Shown: in pieces, positions 24,083-36,206 of the stretch
Position numbering within the stretch: position 1 is the stretch's first letter
Layout of the letters: each line of letters opens with the position of its first letter
Source of the DNA: Narthecium ossifragum
Taxonomy: Eukaryota > Streptophyta > Magnoliopsida > Dioscoreales > Nartheciaceae
DNA length: 64,000 bases
Assembly: GCA_963920575.1 (NCBI GenBank)
Contig: OY986966.1
Span: forward strand, 22,019,656-22,083,655
Direction: 5' to 3'
The notes under the pieces: generated by a model
The model's database searches: none
The model's input: the letters and a program-made list of their open reading frames with translations, nothing else
Told to the model about the DNA's origin: nothing
Translations under genes and position numbers: made by a program

Positions 24083-26405
24083 AACAATGCCCAGTAGGGT
24101 TCTACTTTACATTACACCGAAAGGGAGGGAAAATTGTAAATGTGTTGTTCTCTGACTAAGCCTAAGGTATGTCAAGAGGCCCCATAACCCCGTCGATTCC
24201 CTGAGGGCTCCTGTCCATGTCCCACCCTCATCCAAGAATAAATGAGAGGAAATAAATAGAGAATTAGTTAGATTAAAGGACTTGAAAGTGTTAGACAAAT
24301 AAAAGTTTCATTGTCTAATGTTGTTCTCATATCTTTTCATGATAGAATGTTTAGTCCAATATTTTGGACTCAAATAGAGAATTTGTATCTTTATATATAA
24401 AGTTATCTCTATATCTATAAACGTAATAGAACTAGCTCAATAAAGGAAAAAAAATTGACACGATGAGTGATTGCATTAGTTCACATGTTTAAAAGTTAAA
24501 AGCAAAAGAAAATTAAAGGAATAAATTCCACCAACAAGAGATAAAGCATAGCTTTACAATTAAAGTGTCTTTTATCATAATAAAGGGTATTAAAGCGGAT
24601 TAGTATTGAATGAATGATTTGGAATAGGGGGAAGGTTTATCTATTATTGTTTTATTTCGAATCATTATATTAAATTCCTTCTGATACTTGGTGGGTTTAT
24701 TTAGGTGCTGAAATGCACATTTTCGTTTACTCATATTTAAATGTTGTCAGGCGATAAGAGTTTGTTAAATTTGTGACATTAGCAATTTTTCACATAATAA
24801 TAAAAAATTACTGCGTTGGTAAATTAAGATACTTTACCACATTATGTTCAGTAATTTTGTTTATGTGTTGATTGCATGGAAGATAAATTAAAAGGATTTC
24901 TTATATGTCACTGGAAGTTGAGCTCTTAGAAATGATGTGTGCCAACTAATGTGGCTATTTTGCCTCATTAAGGAAGGCATATTTGTATTTTGTCATCTTT
25001 ATTCTTATTTCTCACATTATGGTTAATTTCTTGGTGTATAAATGGTTTAAAAGCACTAAGAATCTGTAAGGTTTGAGGTGGACAACGCTAATTACCATTG
25101 ATATGAGAATTGAAAGTTGTGAGATCTAAAGGAGGTGATAGATGAATTGATATTTCAAAATCTAGCCATAAGATTAGGCTTTCATCTAATTATAGTATCC
25201 TCAATATAATGGTGTAATTAAAAGTCATAACTTTTATATTGATGGAGAATATAAGGAGTTTGAAGTGTAACTTCTATTTATATATATCCTTATTTTATGG
25301 GGAAATCTTTAATAACCATTATTGTATTATTCTAACTCGAATTTCTAATCATGTTATTTAAGTGACACGTTAATTGTGTTATATGTGGACATAAATTCGT
25401 GTTTGGGATTTGCATATTATGGGGTTATATCAAAAATTGATTTAAGTATCTTATAAGAAAAGAAATTAAACCTGAGAACTGTCAGTTGTTGGTTCTTTTG
25501 GTCCTATAAAATTAAGGATTTTAAGGTTTTCTTCCCCGTCATTTTGTACACAATAAAGGTTGAAATTGATTAAGTTGGATCATAAAGGATGGTGAAATGA
25601 GTGAGAGTAGTGATCCGCATAATGTGGTATTAAAGAAATTTGGAGAATGTGTTTTCTCTGTTATAGTTATATTGACATATGTCATCTAGTTCATTGGGAT
25701 ATATGGTACATCGGTTAGCTTTTAAGTTACTACACTTAATAATATTGCTATATGTTGAACCTATCTTGAGAGATCATGATCACTACTAGTTTGATAAACT
25801 GGAATGTCATAAAAACGTATTAGAGATAGGAGATTAATTGTTCCAAATAAGCTTCTTTGTAAAGGTATGATCATGATATTGAAACTCCAATTTCGTTATA
25901 AAATGATAACGATTCTGAATTTTGGGGTATGATATTATAAAAGCTGGGATGATATTATAAAAGCTGGGATTGAATTTATAAGATAAAAATTAAGTTTTGC
26001 AAATTTTGAATTACCTAAGAATTTAAGTATGTCAGTTGTTATTGGTTTAAAGTTAGTGTATTATTTCAAGGGTAACATCAAGAATATTAAGAAAAAACTT
26101 GAGTAAAGAGATTCATTCAAAGGTATCTCCTCATAATCATAATAGCATTGATAGCTCATTATTATTAAGAGTTGTGAAAGTAAAGATTGGGAACTTAAAG
26201 ATGAGGTACTTATTGTGAATAGAGGAACGAGCCACAGGAATAGAGGTACTTATTAAAAGATGAGGTACCAAATTGCCCTTGCGGTCAACAACGAGTCACA
26301 GGAATAGAGGAACGGGTCCTCACAGAGAAAGAGAGAGAAGACCAGAGAGTCTGTGGCCTCACACAGGGCGTTCAAGAGTGCTCGACTGCTACGACGATAG
26401 ATAAG

Positions 26406-28389
26406 TGATAAGACGTGAAAAGTGAACAAAAGACCCTTTTAATTTGGCCTTATTAGTCTCCGAACAACGTCTCATTGACTATCCTTACCCCATTGTAGGT
26501 ACAAGAGCCCTCAACCAATATTAGATCAAGTTTGGAGCAAAAACGAACTCATTTGGGTAATTCCAGGACAAAGAAGATCGATCTTCTTAAAGGCATCAAG
26601 AAGAAATCCAACATGAGGAATAAGGATCGATCTTCACAAGCTAAGAAGATCGATCTTTTCTGCGTGCCAACAGTTCTAGAGAACAACAATTCAACAGATC
26701 GATCTTCAACCCTTTTGAAGATCGATATTTTCTGTGCAAAAGAGATGATAGAGCAACACTTCAGAAGATCGATCTTCTTCTACTAGAAGATCGATAATCT
26801 TATAAACCTGAAGAACACAAGAAGCGACAAAGATCGATCTTCACAACATAGGAAGATCAATCTTCCTCGGGACGCATCCAACTATCCAAGAACAAAGATC
26901 GATCTTTCCTTACTAGCTCAATAAAATCAACGGTCCAAATCTAATCCGAGAGGGGGAGGCTCATAGGCTATAAATAGACCCTTTTGGGGGAATTTTGGGG
27001 ATCCTCTTGTACCCTTTCTCAGGGGTTCTGTTTGGGTCCTCCCATTGGCTGAGTTCTCCCATCCTCCCAGCGGCTGGGATGGGTCGAGCTTCATCCAACG
27101 GTGCAAATCACGTCACGTCATTGGGAGTTTAAACAACCCATTTCAAGCCGATGGAGACACCGAGCCGGTTAGAATCCCTCGCATCTCCTCTCTCTCACGT
27201 TGCTCCATCTCCCTCGTCGTCGCCTTTCTTCTCCGTCGCCGTCGCGTTTCTTCCCCGTCGCCGTCGCGTTTCTTCCCCGTCGCGTTGCTCTATCTGTTGG
27301 AGGCATTTTACAATCTGGGAGGATGGGAGAACTCAGCCAACGGGAGGACCCAAACAGAACCCCTTTCTCAGCCCCATTCCTTTTAAAAATTTTCTCCACC
27401 CAATTTACAATAAGATCTTTTGGAGGAGATTCATGGGAGGAGAGCTTCATCAACCTCCATCTATGGATCAATCCCTCAAAATGAGTACTTAAACTCTTAG
27501 CTTAGGGATTCTTATGATATAATAAGGGGTTCTATTAGGGAGTTTTGGGATTTAGGGCTTGTAGACCTTTTTGAATGATTTGTATGAGTTGATATTAATG
27601 TCTATATGAATTTGGTGTTGATTTCATTGTTGGTTGATTGGATTGCCTATTTATGCCCTAGATCTAGGTCTATTGCATGCTAGAGCTTGAATGGAATCCT
27701 CTAATAGGGGGAGATTCATGCTAGAACCATGGATCCTCTCTCGATGAAGGATTTTAGCTAGGATTAGAGGTGTTGTGGTGCGAGAACCACCACAATCCTA
27801 TCCCTAACCTTCAACCCATCCTACCTTTGTAGATTTGGCCATCGAGGTGCTAGAATCACCTCGATTTTACACCTAGATCCACGCTATGATAGTTTTCTCA
27901 CGACGAGTCCCTCATAATTAGAGGATTTGTTAGCGGCGATCGAAGCTCATCGTTAGGTCATCGATTTTTAGATGATTATTGTTGCCGATGAGGGATCTTA
28001 ACCCGAACCTCATCGAGCGATAGGTGGGAATTAGTCATTCGCATATTGACAATTACATTTAACCATTCAAGTTGGTTAGCTCACCCTTATCCTAGGAAGA
28101 CCTAGTAGAACCCTTGTTATTGATTAAAGATCCCTCGGGCCTTCTTCATATTTGATAATATTTTAGCATTAATTTTGGTTTAGTTAGTCAAAATATCCAA
28201 ATCTGCATCTTTTCCTCCAACTTCTTGGTAGATAACTATACTTAGTATGCCGCTTCAATCCTAGTTTTTCCCTGCGGATCGACTCGGACTCACCACTGGC
28301 TACCCCCAAGGTAGTTAGTTAGTAGTTCGATTATAAATTTCTAATTTTGATCGGGCACGTTAAACCATGACACTTTTCGTGCCTTATCA
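26406..28389 (+). mobile_element. Solo LTR of a second family (TGATAAG ends)
   Basis: The 1984-bp unit starts TGATAAGACGTGAAAAGTG and ends CACTTTTCGTGCCTTATCA. Its first and last 19 bp are inverted repeats matching at 16 of 19 positions. Flanks are ATAAG (26401-26405) and ATAAA (28390-28394), an imperfect 5-bp duplication. TATAAATA is at 26969-26976. A cluster of GATCGATC motifs (26576-26904) precedes it. The 3' part has CCCTGCGGATCGACTCGGAC, a motif type common near the ends of gypsy LTRs. Superfamily assignment is uncertain without internal sequence. Confidence 0.78.
26576..26904. repeat. GATCGATC palindrome cluster upstream of an LTR TATA box
   Basis: AGATCGATCTT-type motifs recur about eight times within 330 bp, including near 26576, 26625, 26648, 26697, 26767, 26830 and 26897, with some degenerate copies. 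They end about 65 bp before TATAAATA, which places them in U3 of this LTR. Confidence 0.85.
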
Positions 28390-28394
28390 ATAAA

Positions 28395-28798
28395 AAGATT
28401 TGAAAGTATCATCGGATTATACACAATGACTTACGTGTATGTTTTATGTTTCTACATTATAGATGTTTTACCTGGATATAGAGCATCAATCCAGGCATTA
28501 AAGTAATATTATGCTAACATGTAAGGTTTAGAGTACCCAATGCTCTAATTTAGAAGAGCTGATGTAGGGCTTTTGCCCTAAAAACCACTGCATCTCTTGT
28601 AAAGTAGAGTTTTTGGCTCTTTTGCAAGAGCTGATGGCGGATGATATTAGTACTTATAGTTTCCGTAAAGTTTTTGTGGTCTTTTGATTAAAAAACTTTG
28701 ACATTAGGTCTCCGAGTTACTGAACTGATTCTGCGTGGGACTTCCATCTAGATTTGCCCAGACTCTATTAGCCGGTAAAAAAAAACCCCAATTTTGAA
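28395..28798. other. Unassigned AT-rich spacer
   Basis: No gene or repeat is recognised. Two short direct repeats containing AAGAGCTGATG (about 28554 and 28626) are present. Confidence 0.3.
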
Positions 28799-29660
28799 CT
28801 ACATAGTCAAATTTGACCTGTTTTTAATAGACTTTGCCATGTCAGCCCCCCCCCACGAGGTCATCAGGCAAGCGGCGACCAGCCGAGGCAACACCGGTGG
28901 CAAAATTCCTATGCTTCCTCCCCTTGTTCTCGTGAAGGATCCCAATGGCGTTACATTGATTTTCACACATACTCTAGCAAATCTGCATCTAGCTGCCAAC
29001 GCCGTAGGCATATCCATCATTAGAGGGTTTCCAACACTTGAAGCTAATTTCACCAGAGATTTCTTAGTGTATAGCAAATAAGGTAGATATGGAAACAACA
29101 TCCATACCGGAATCATATTGAACTTTGCCTTTGATGGTCTGAGGACTCCCTCCCACCTGATGAGAGACATCATACGGCCCTCCACTGCCCAAGGTCCATT
29201 TGCAAGAACATAGTTACGATCTTCTTCATTATCAAAACGAAAAGTAAAAATCCCTTCTGCCATATATGAGACCTGAGAGGGTGTCGTCGTCTTCCACAGT
29301 TTGGCCAGGCACATTCTCAACACCTTCACTGATATAGGTCTTTCCCATGAATCTTCCAAATAAAGTATTTGTCTATTTTCTTTTGCATTTCTCTATCTCC
29401 TATAGAGCAAAGGCTACCTTATCTATACACAGAGTTCTCAATTTCTCCTTTTCATGATCACTAATGTATACTGACTTCTTTTTTGCTCCCTTTGCAATTT
29501 ACGCCCATGATTTACTCCCTTTGTGGGCTTGGTTTGTGCCAGCATTCTCCCACCCAGGAGGTACACTGCCATCAGGATCACCTGGGATCGCCGCTTTGGA
29601 TTTCGCGGCCCTTCCATTAGCGGGTCCTCTGCTCCACCATTCACTCTCTTCTCCATTTTT
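28799..29660 (-). pseudogene. LINE ORF1 remnant (DUF4283-type)
   Basis: The minus strand from 29359 reads SWERPISVKVLRMCLAKLW, then GIFTFRFDNEEDRNYVLANG, PWAVEGRMMSLIRWE and FARVCVKIN. This is the DUF4283 domain found in plant LINE ORF1 (gag-like) proteins, thought to act in RNP assembly. The sequence then drifts out of homology and no zinc knuckle is found. A basic segment further upstream (29438-29656) may be more of the same ORF in another frame. No ORF2, A tract or target duplication was located, so this is a fragment. Confidence 0.7.
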
Positions 29661-29986
29661 CTCCCCGTATCAGACGACCACTACAGGATACTAACACATA
29701 AATAACCCTTTAGAATTATATATAGCACATTATATTATGTTTAGAGTAGAATACATCAACTAATTTATGTAATACAGTGCATAAAATAAAAAAATATAAA
29801 TAATTAAGCTATATCCACCCGATTTACAATTTTGTTCATCATTAGACTAACCCTCTACAAACTTATTTTCTTAAATTTAGTTTTTGCAACCATACAACCA
29901 TAACATTACAACTACAAAGTCCTCACACGAGGTTCTTAACCCAACAGATGCAAGCCACTCTTACATGTTTCAGCCGTAGGTACTTG

Positions 29987-32900
29987 TTAGTCTGATTTGT
30001 GAAGATTGTGAAGAATATACAGAGAAGCAGATGACAGGAAAATGCAGATAGAATAACTGAGGAGATCCAACCCAGTTGCTATCGTCACCATTTTACTTCT
30101 CTCAAACATCTTTACGAGAAGAATCATCACGATAACATGTCCCACCTTCGTCTTCAATTCATCAAGTGAACTTATCTTCATCCACTTGGGCCTCTCCTGC
30201 TCTCAGCAAAGTAATACCTCAGTTTTAGAAACCGCCATACAATGCTAATTGCTACATAGCTTAATTTTAAGTTCGACATTGCCATCAGTTATGTAGGAAA
30301 CTCCTAAGACCAGTTCGGCATATAAGGAGTCATTATACTAATCTATTACAGTCGGTAGAAATTATTCATGACAACAAATGTGCAAGTATTACTATATTAA
30401 AGCAGTCTGCAAGGCTTTGTATGCACTCATAAGCGTATTCAGTTCCCAGCCGCTTATTGGATGCATATTGCACAGTGCAAATAACTGTGAAGAATATCCT
30501 ATGACATGTATGTTGTGAGATGTCACTACAATACCTCCTAGATAGCGTTAGAATTTTTTCCATTGTTTGTCAATCATCATACTACTTTTAAATAGTAGCT
30601 ACCTTAATGCTTATAGCTTCTATTAAAGAGGCAACAAAATAAAACTAATATGTGACATCCTAACAACTATTATAGGGGAAAGGAAAGATTTAGAGCTCAT
30701 GATTTATACTAATAGCTCCTAAGAAGGAAAAAGAATACTGAAAGGAGCATCCTTACCTTTAAAGCAAACATTCCAAACAAAGAAGATTTCCTGAGAGCAC
30801 GATCTATGTTCGGAGGCGCTCCCGGGGGCACATTGCAGATAAATAATCCATATAAGCCCATACCGAATATTAACATAACAGTGCCAGCAAGATAGACATC
30901 TGAAACAATAATAAATATAGCATTCTTGCTATTATATTGAGAAAACATCGAATATTGCATGAATATTCCAACAAAAGAAAAAAGAGTGACATTTTTTAAA
31001 TAGACAACTTTATAGTAGTGAATATGCAATTTAAAGATTGCAAAGAGAAATATGTTATTATGAAGCTTTTCACTAGACTATATACTAAAATATCTATTTT
31101 ATTTGAGTTGTCTTCATGTGCTTCCATCACCTTATTGGCAGGTTCACTAGGACTTACTTTGTTGTGTAGTTGGTCAACCAATTAGCAGTTGAAGATATCT
31201 CATTATGAGTTCAGAGAAAGAAATCGTGTAGAGCTAGAAGTTACCATCCACCCCTGTTATAAAACATGGCATGAAGGTCTTTCATTACTTCAAGAAGCAA
31301 AGAAGAAAAACGAATATTAGTGTCCTGTCTTTTCCATACAGCTGCGTGGATGTATTGATATGTAGCCGAACCATCTGCATAATTTCCCACAACATTAAGT
31401 GATTTGGACACCCTTCTTCTCACTTTTTTCCACCTTATTTTCGGGTTCCCTTTTTCTCTAGCTTCTTTGATTGCATTTATAAAATCAACCTACCATTAGA
31501 CCTTTAGCTTTGTGATTCCTATTATCATTAGAACCCAAAACTTCTTCTGAAACTAAATCACAACCTATATGCGACTGAAAAATCAACCAAGCTCACCTAA
31601 ACTTAATCCTTCCTAGGTCACCTGAAACAACCCTAAACTCTGAAACCAAATCCATAACAAAACCACTCCATGGTTCAGTAGAAACGTTGTGAAGATATAA
31701 AGTGCATCAAGTAAAATTCTTGGTATGGGGTTAGAAAAAGTGGGGTTAAGAGGGGATAGGGTTAGATGGGGTTAGAAAAAGTGGGGTTAAGGAATGGGGG
31801 TAAGAAAAAGTAGAGAGGTGGTGGTAGGTGGAATGGGGATAACCCCGTAATCATTACTTTTGATGTTTGGGTAAAAAATGGGGATAAGGGGGATAAAGTG
31901 GGGTTATCCCCTCTTATCTCCCAACCAAACAAGGGCTTAGTCCTTGAATAAGACCCAAACCATTGAAGCTTAATCTACAACGAATACTCAGTTGAGTACT
32001 CCAAACCAGTGACTCAGTGATTTTAGGCCAAGCACAAGTGTGTTTAAGTTCTACAGGATGAACCATGCATGTTGCCATCCACAATACTAACTATTGAAGA
32101 AATTTTCAAAGGGGAGGTACATTCCCATCGTGGCATTTTTACTTTGCATTGCAGAAATTTGCTTGAATTTGATTAGCACTTCACTTCAATAGTCTCAAGG
32201 TGCTTGGCTATTGTCCTCTTTCTGAGCTTTATTATGATTACTTACAAGAACACCATACTTGCAAACTATCTTCTTAGTTGTAGTAGCATCGTGTGATGTC
32301 ATCTTATATAGTTAATAGCTCACTTGCAATAATTCCATGTACTTAGCCTATAGAAGGTTATGAATCACTGGTAATAGACCGAAAAGTTTCTTCAGCAGTA
32401 TGTAAGAAGAATACAATCAGTTCAGAAAAATTCTCACCAATAGCCTCAACAAGTCGTAGAACCATTTTCCCAGTGTGGATGCCTTTAACACAACTTGTCC
32501 AGTAAACTTTGTATGCATCAATGATGTAAACACAACCCTAATCAAGTGAGATGACAAAAGAAGTAAACACATACTCAAAAAATACTAATATACAGGTTGG
32601 AAAGTGGAATATTATCATTTCATACGGAAGCTGAATCAAAATCTCCTCATGCATAGAATGTATAGTATGAGGAGATCAGTATTTAATCGAGTAAGAAATG
32701 AAAAAGCTGCTTGTAGAAGTACTTGTGCGTGTTTGTATGTCTGCTTAACTGACCAATATCTTGACTACTTAACATAATTGGAGCATGCACAAAAAGCAGG
32801 TTATAACAAAGTAATATCATATTTTCAATATCAACTTTAGGAGTTACATTTAGGAAGCACAGCAAAGAACCAGCCAGTGAACCTCCAACAGCAAGAAGAG

Positions 32901-35900
32901 CCAAGAATCGAAAGTCAAATATGACCTGCTTGTCACAAAGAAATGAATCATCAGCAAGTATTTTCCTTTTGGTTCATAATATCAGAAACAAATTTGAGCT
33001 ATTTTTCCTTCATAAAATCACATCATGGCACATATCAACGCATGAAGGGATCTTCACGAGATCACCAAAGGTGACTCGAAATAACATACTAAGTACAAAT
33101 CAAGAAGCCAAATTCCACCATTTGGAGTTCATTCAATTATTTCAAAACTCAAATCTGAAGAAAAAGTAGATATTTGCCTCCTGCATTTAATAGTTGAATA
33201 TGTACATGCATGCGTATAGACGCTCATATGCACAAAACCAATCCCACAAGAAGGCATATGCATACCCCATATACAAACATCACTGAAATGTTCACACATC
33301 TTCATGATCCTTATATACTTATACATCCAGCCTGCAGCATGTTATATACTTATACATATACGATAAATTTCTCCTAGATTCAGGTCATAAATCATGAACC
33401 CAAAAAATGCAAGATAAAGTCAAGAATTTGAAGATGGGCATACATAGGGTAGTGAGACTCTGAGCTACAAGAATTGGCAGGTTTGTGATTTGATCTTAAA
33501 TGTAGAGTTGTGAACCATAAGCTGAATGGTTTCTTTAGATAAATCAACAGCCACAGTGCGAGCTTATAATGAGCACACTACGAATGAACTCTCTTTACAT
33601 AGAAACGACCACCACGACCAGTGGCGGATTTAGAAATTTATCTAAGTGGGGGCTCAAAAAATTTTCAAGCCTCACTAAAAATGCAGAGGAATGCTTACAT
33701 ACACAATGTACCTTGACCAGCTCATTCACTAACACAAAATACCAAAATACCAAGGTATAAAAATAACTAACAAAAATACATGATAAAAGAAACAAACTAA
33801 GTCGTCACTGATCGTGATAATTGGGTATTAATTGATTATAGCATTGAATTGCATTGCTAAAATCAGCAAAAGCTTTGCTGTCAGCATATCTATGAGGATT
33901 ATTTCTTAGATATGGTTAATGTATAATACAACTTACCTGCATTCTATGGTAGCTCACTTTGACGATGATAATTATCAGGCCCAAATAATTGTATCTAGAA
34001 AATTCTTTTGGTCTACATACAAAGATCCTTGTTAAATTTAAGGGCCATGCATCTTTAGCAATAATCAATAACTGACAAATTCAAGTGAGTGAAAGTGGAA
34101 AGATTTTTAAGGTCTAAAATAGAAAAGATCCATGTTAGATTTCATTCATGTCACGTATGCTAGAAAAGTCTTGATCCTTCTTTAATTTGCAACATTGGGT
34201 TTTAGACAGTATCTGATACTATGATTTCAATTGAATCACGTTTAATTCCAATGGTAAAATCGGCAAAAATTCAATATCCAATTCATAGATTTCATGGGAA
34301 TCACGTTTAATTCGATTTGCAAAATCAACAGGGTCTTGATTCCTGCATATCTACGTGATTTTGCTTAGATACGGTTCATGTATGCTCTAAAGAACCTGAC
34401 AGATTCAAGCAAAGCTTTTTTTCACCGCATGTGAAAAAAAAAATTCTTTTTTTTCCAGGGCTGAGTGGGGGCGACTGCCCCCACTCGCCCCCACGTGAAT
34501 CTGCCACTGACCACGACTACCCTAGTGAACTTCTCAACTTTATTTTTTATAACTAGGAGATCTAACTTGTGCTTCTAACACTAAAGCAGGCATTATAATA
34601 TACCATTGGAATTTGGAAGAAAGTTTCATTTACGATCTTCGATATCAAAATCATAGAAGAGGTTGATATGCACCATTTTGGTTGAAGCTTCCACATTCAA
34701 GGCTACTCTACAGTTTAAAAACATAAATACGTGATAGAGAAAAGACAAGTTGATGGCCTTGGCAACATGTTTCACTTGGATCAGATCACAAAGCTTAAAG
34801 CAAAAGTCTACACCCCATTGTCCCCAATCCATAAATTTCAGATCATCAAGTGTAGTTTTTTTTTCCAATTTGCCTAGGATACCCTGTAGGTTTCAGTTCA
34901 TCTTTTAGTTACTGATTACCTAGGGTTTTTCTCCGAACATTACATCCAAGCAAAAAGCAATTAAGATAACAAATACAGGGAACAGAACATCAACAAATCC
35001 CTAGTTAAACAATCCTACCACAACAACAAGTGATCATACCTCATCCACCATACCACTTAACTACCCAGCCAGTCAGCCATTCACATGCGTCAGATAGGTA
35101 GCAAAATTGAGCCCAGTAACGGGTCAGGTGATATTCGCCTTTCTAAGTTTCTATGATTTGAAATTTGGAATAGAGCTACATACATGACAATCCACATCAA
35201 ATTCATTGTTAGATAACTAAGAGTCATAGATGTTATATTGTTAGATAACTCCTCATCAAATTAATGCAACTATATGCTTTTATTTAGCTTGCAACAAGTT
35301 TTTCCCCCAAACCAACCTCAGTCATTAACTTTCATGCTCAATCTAATCAATGTTCATGAATCAAAGATTCACATGCTGAGCACCTTATTCTTAGAAACAA
35401 TCAAATCATCCAACAAGGCATATTCCTGATTTAGAACTTAAATATCCTATTCATGCAATCCTCATACCAGGCCAGCTGGCTGAAAGAGTTGGTAACATTG
35501 CCCAGCCATGTATCAAAAAAAGGCATCAGAATTCAGAAATAGGTATTGTCATGAAAAAGGACCAACTTAGAGGATAAAGCATCTATGAAAAAGTACAGAA
35601 GACTCTAAAAGTAAAAAGGAAAAGGCCATTCCACATAAATTTTCAAACTTGAACAATTCACCAGCCAAGACAACCTGCTGCCGACTCAGATTTTCTACAT
35701 TAACTCCACTATTCCCATCCATCCTCTCACAAGATGCTCCAATGGAAAAACCAAGAATCAAGCATGCCAAGATATATCGATGAAAGCGGAATACTTATAC
35801 AAACTCACCCTCTCGATGACGGATTCGGCGGAAGGGGAGGGGCGGGCGACGGTGGGGGCGTCGGAGGCGGCAAGATTGTAGTTGAAGGCGGGGTCCGGGG

Positions 35901-36081
35901 CGTGGGTCGTGGTGATGGAGGACGAGTGGGGGGAGGCTTTGGGAGGAGAGTTGGGAGAGGAGCTCACACAAGCGATGATGGGGAGGTGAAGACGAGAAGA
36001 AGGCCGCATGGAATGGTGGGGTTGGAGTTGGAGGAGAAGAGAGGAGACTGGCGTTGCGGCGCGGTAACAACAGGTCGACAT
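29987..36081 (-). CDS. Plastid UPF0114 family membrane protein
   Basis: Five minus-strand exons splice in frame to 267 residues: 36081-35809, 32925-32848, 32537-32438, 30899-30757 and 30196-29987 (stop TAA). The first about 75 residues are Ser/Pro/His-rich with few acidic residues, typical of a chloroplast transit peptide. The rest matches the UPF0114 family (Arabidopsis At4g19390 type): VIFDFRFLALLAVGGSLAGS (helix 1), DAYKVYW and KMVLRLVEAIDVYLAGTVML (helix 2), FGMGLYGLFI, SSLFGMFALKERPKWM, GHVIVMILLVKMFERS (helix 3) and a last hydrophobic segment before HNLHKSD. The biochemical role of the family is not established. Intron 1 carries a hAT-like element, intron 3 a MITE-like stretch. A Tat retrotransposon starts 125 bp upstream of the ATG. 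Confidence 0.88.
31715..31940. mobile_element. Probable MITE remnant in intron 3 of the UPF0114 gene
   Basis: A G-rich, GGGGTTA-rich left part faces a right end reading GGTTATCCCCTCTTATCTCC followed by CAACCAAACAAGGGC. That resembles terminal sequences of common plant MITEs, and GGGGATAACCCC occurs inside. The left terminus and target duplication were not found, so boundaries are approximate. Confidence 0.35.
33619..34509. mobile_element. hAT-like non-autonomous element in intron 1 of the UPF0114 gene
   Basis: The 891-bp insert has terminal inverted repeats CAGTGGCGGATT and CAGTGGCAGATT. The exact 8-bp duplication ACCACGAC (33611-33618 and 34510-34517) fits hAT-type transposition. The interior has no transposase. 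GGGGGC-rich subterminal tracts occur at both ends, as in the related element at 55764-57072. Confidence 0.9.
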
Positions 36082-36206
36082 GGCTGTGACGGCTTCGTCA
36101 CTTCACTGAGGTGGAGGAGGAGGAGCAGGGAAGAGGAATGCAAACAACCATTTCCATTCATTCATTCATTCCCAAATCCCAAGTTGAGCCTGAGCGGCTT
36201 GCTTTG
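36082..36206 (-). promoter_or_regulatory. Residual 5' leader/proximal promoter of the UPF0114 gene
   Basis: Only 125 bp separate the ATG from the Tat element. The stretch has a GGAGGAGGAGGAGC tract (plus strand) and ATTCATTCATTC repeats. No minus-strand TATA box is apparent. The former upstream sequence now lies beyond 54718. Confidence 0.5.

Larger units (their letters stand above)
21705..26324 (-). mobile_element. Old solo LTR, reverse orientation, split by a younger solo LTR
   Basis: The left end TGTCACGCC and right end GGGTCCTCACA are the reversed ends of the TGTGAGGACC LTR family. GAGAA is duplicated exactly at 21700-21704 and 26325-26329. Without the younger insert (21792-24082 plus one target copy) it is 2324 bp, the same size as the family's other LTRs. 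CCCAGTAGGGTTCTAC after 24088 and AAATTGCCCTTGCGGTC near 26270 match landmarks in the LTR at 58349-60707. The middle (24300-26230) is very AT-rich and barely alignable, as expected for an old methylated copy. Confidence 0.8.

Noticed and set aside
31738..31800. GGGGTTAG repeats as an interstitial telomere
   Set aside because: Units are irregular and the stretch fits better as the end of a MITE-like element in an intron.
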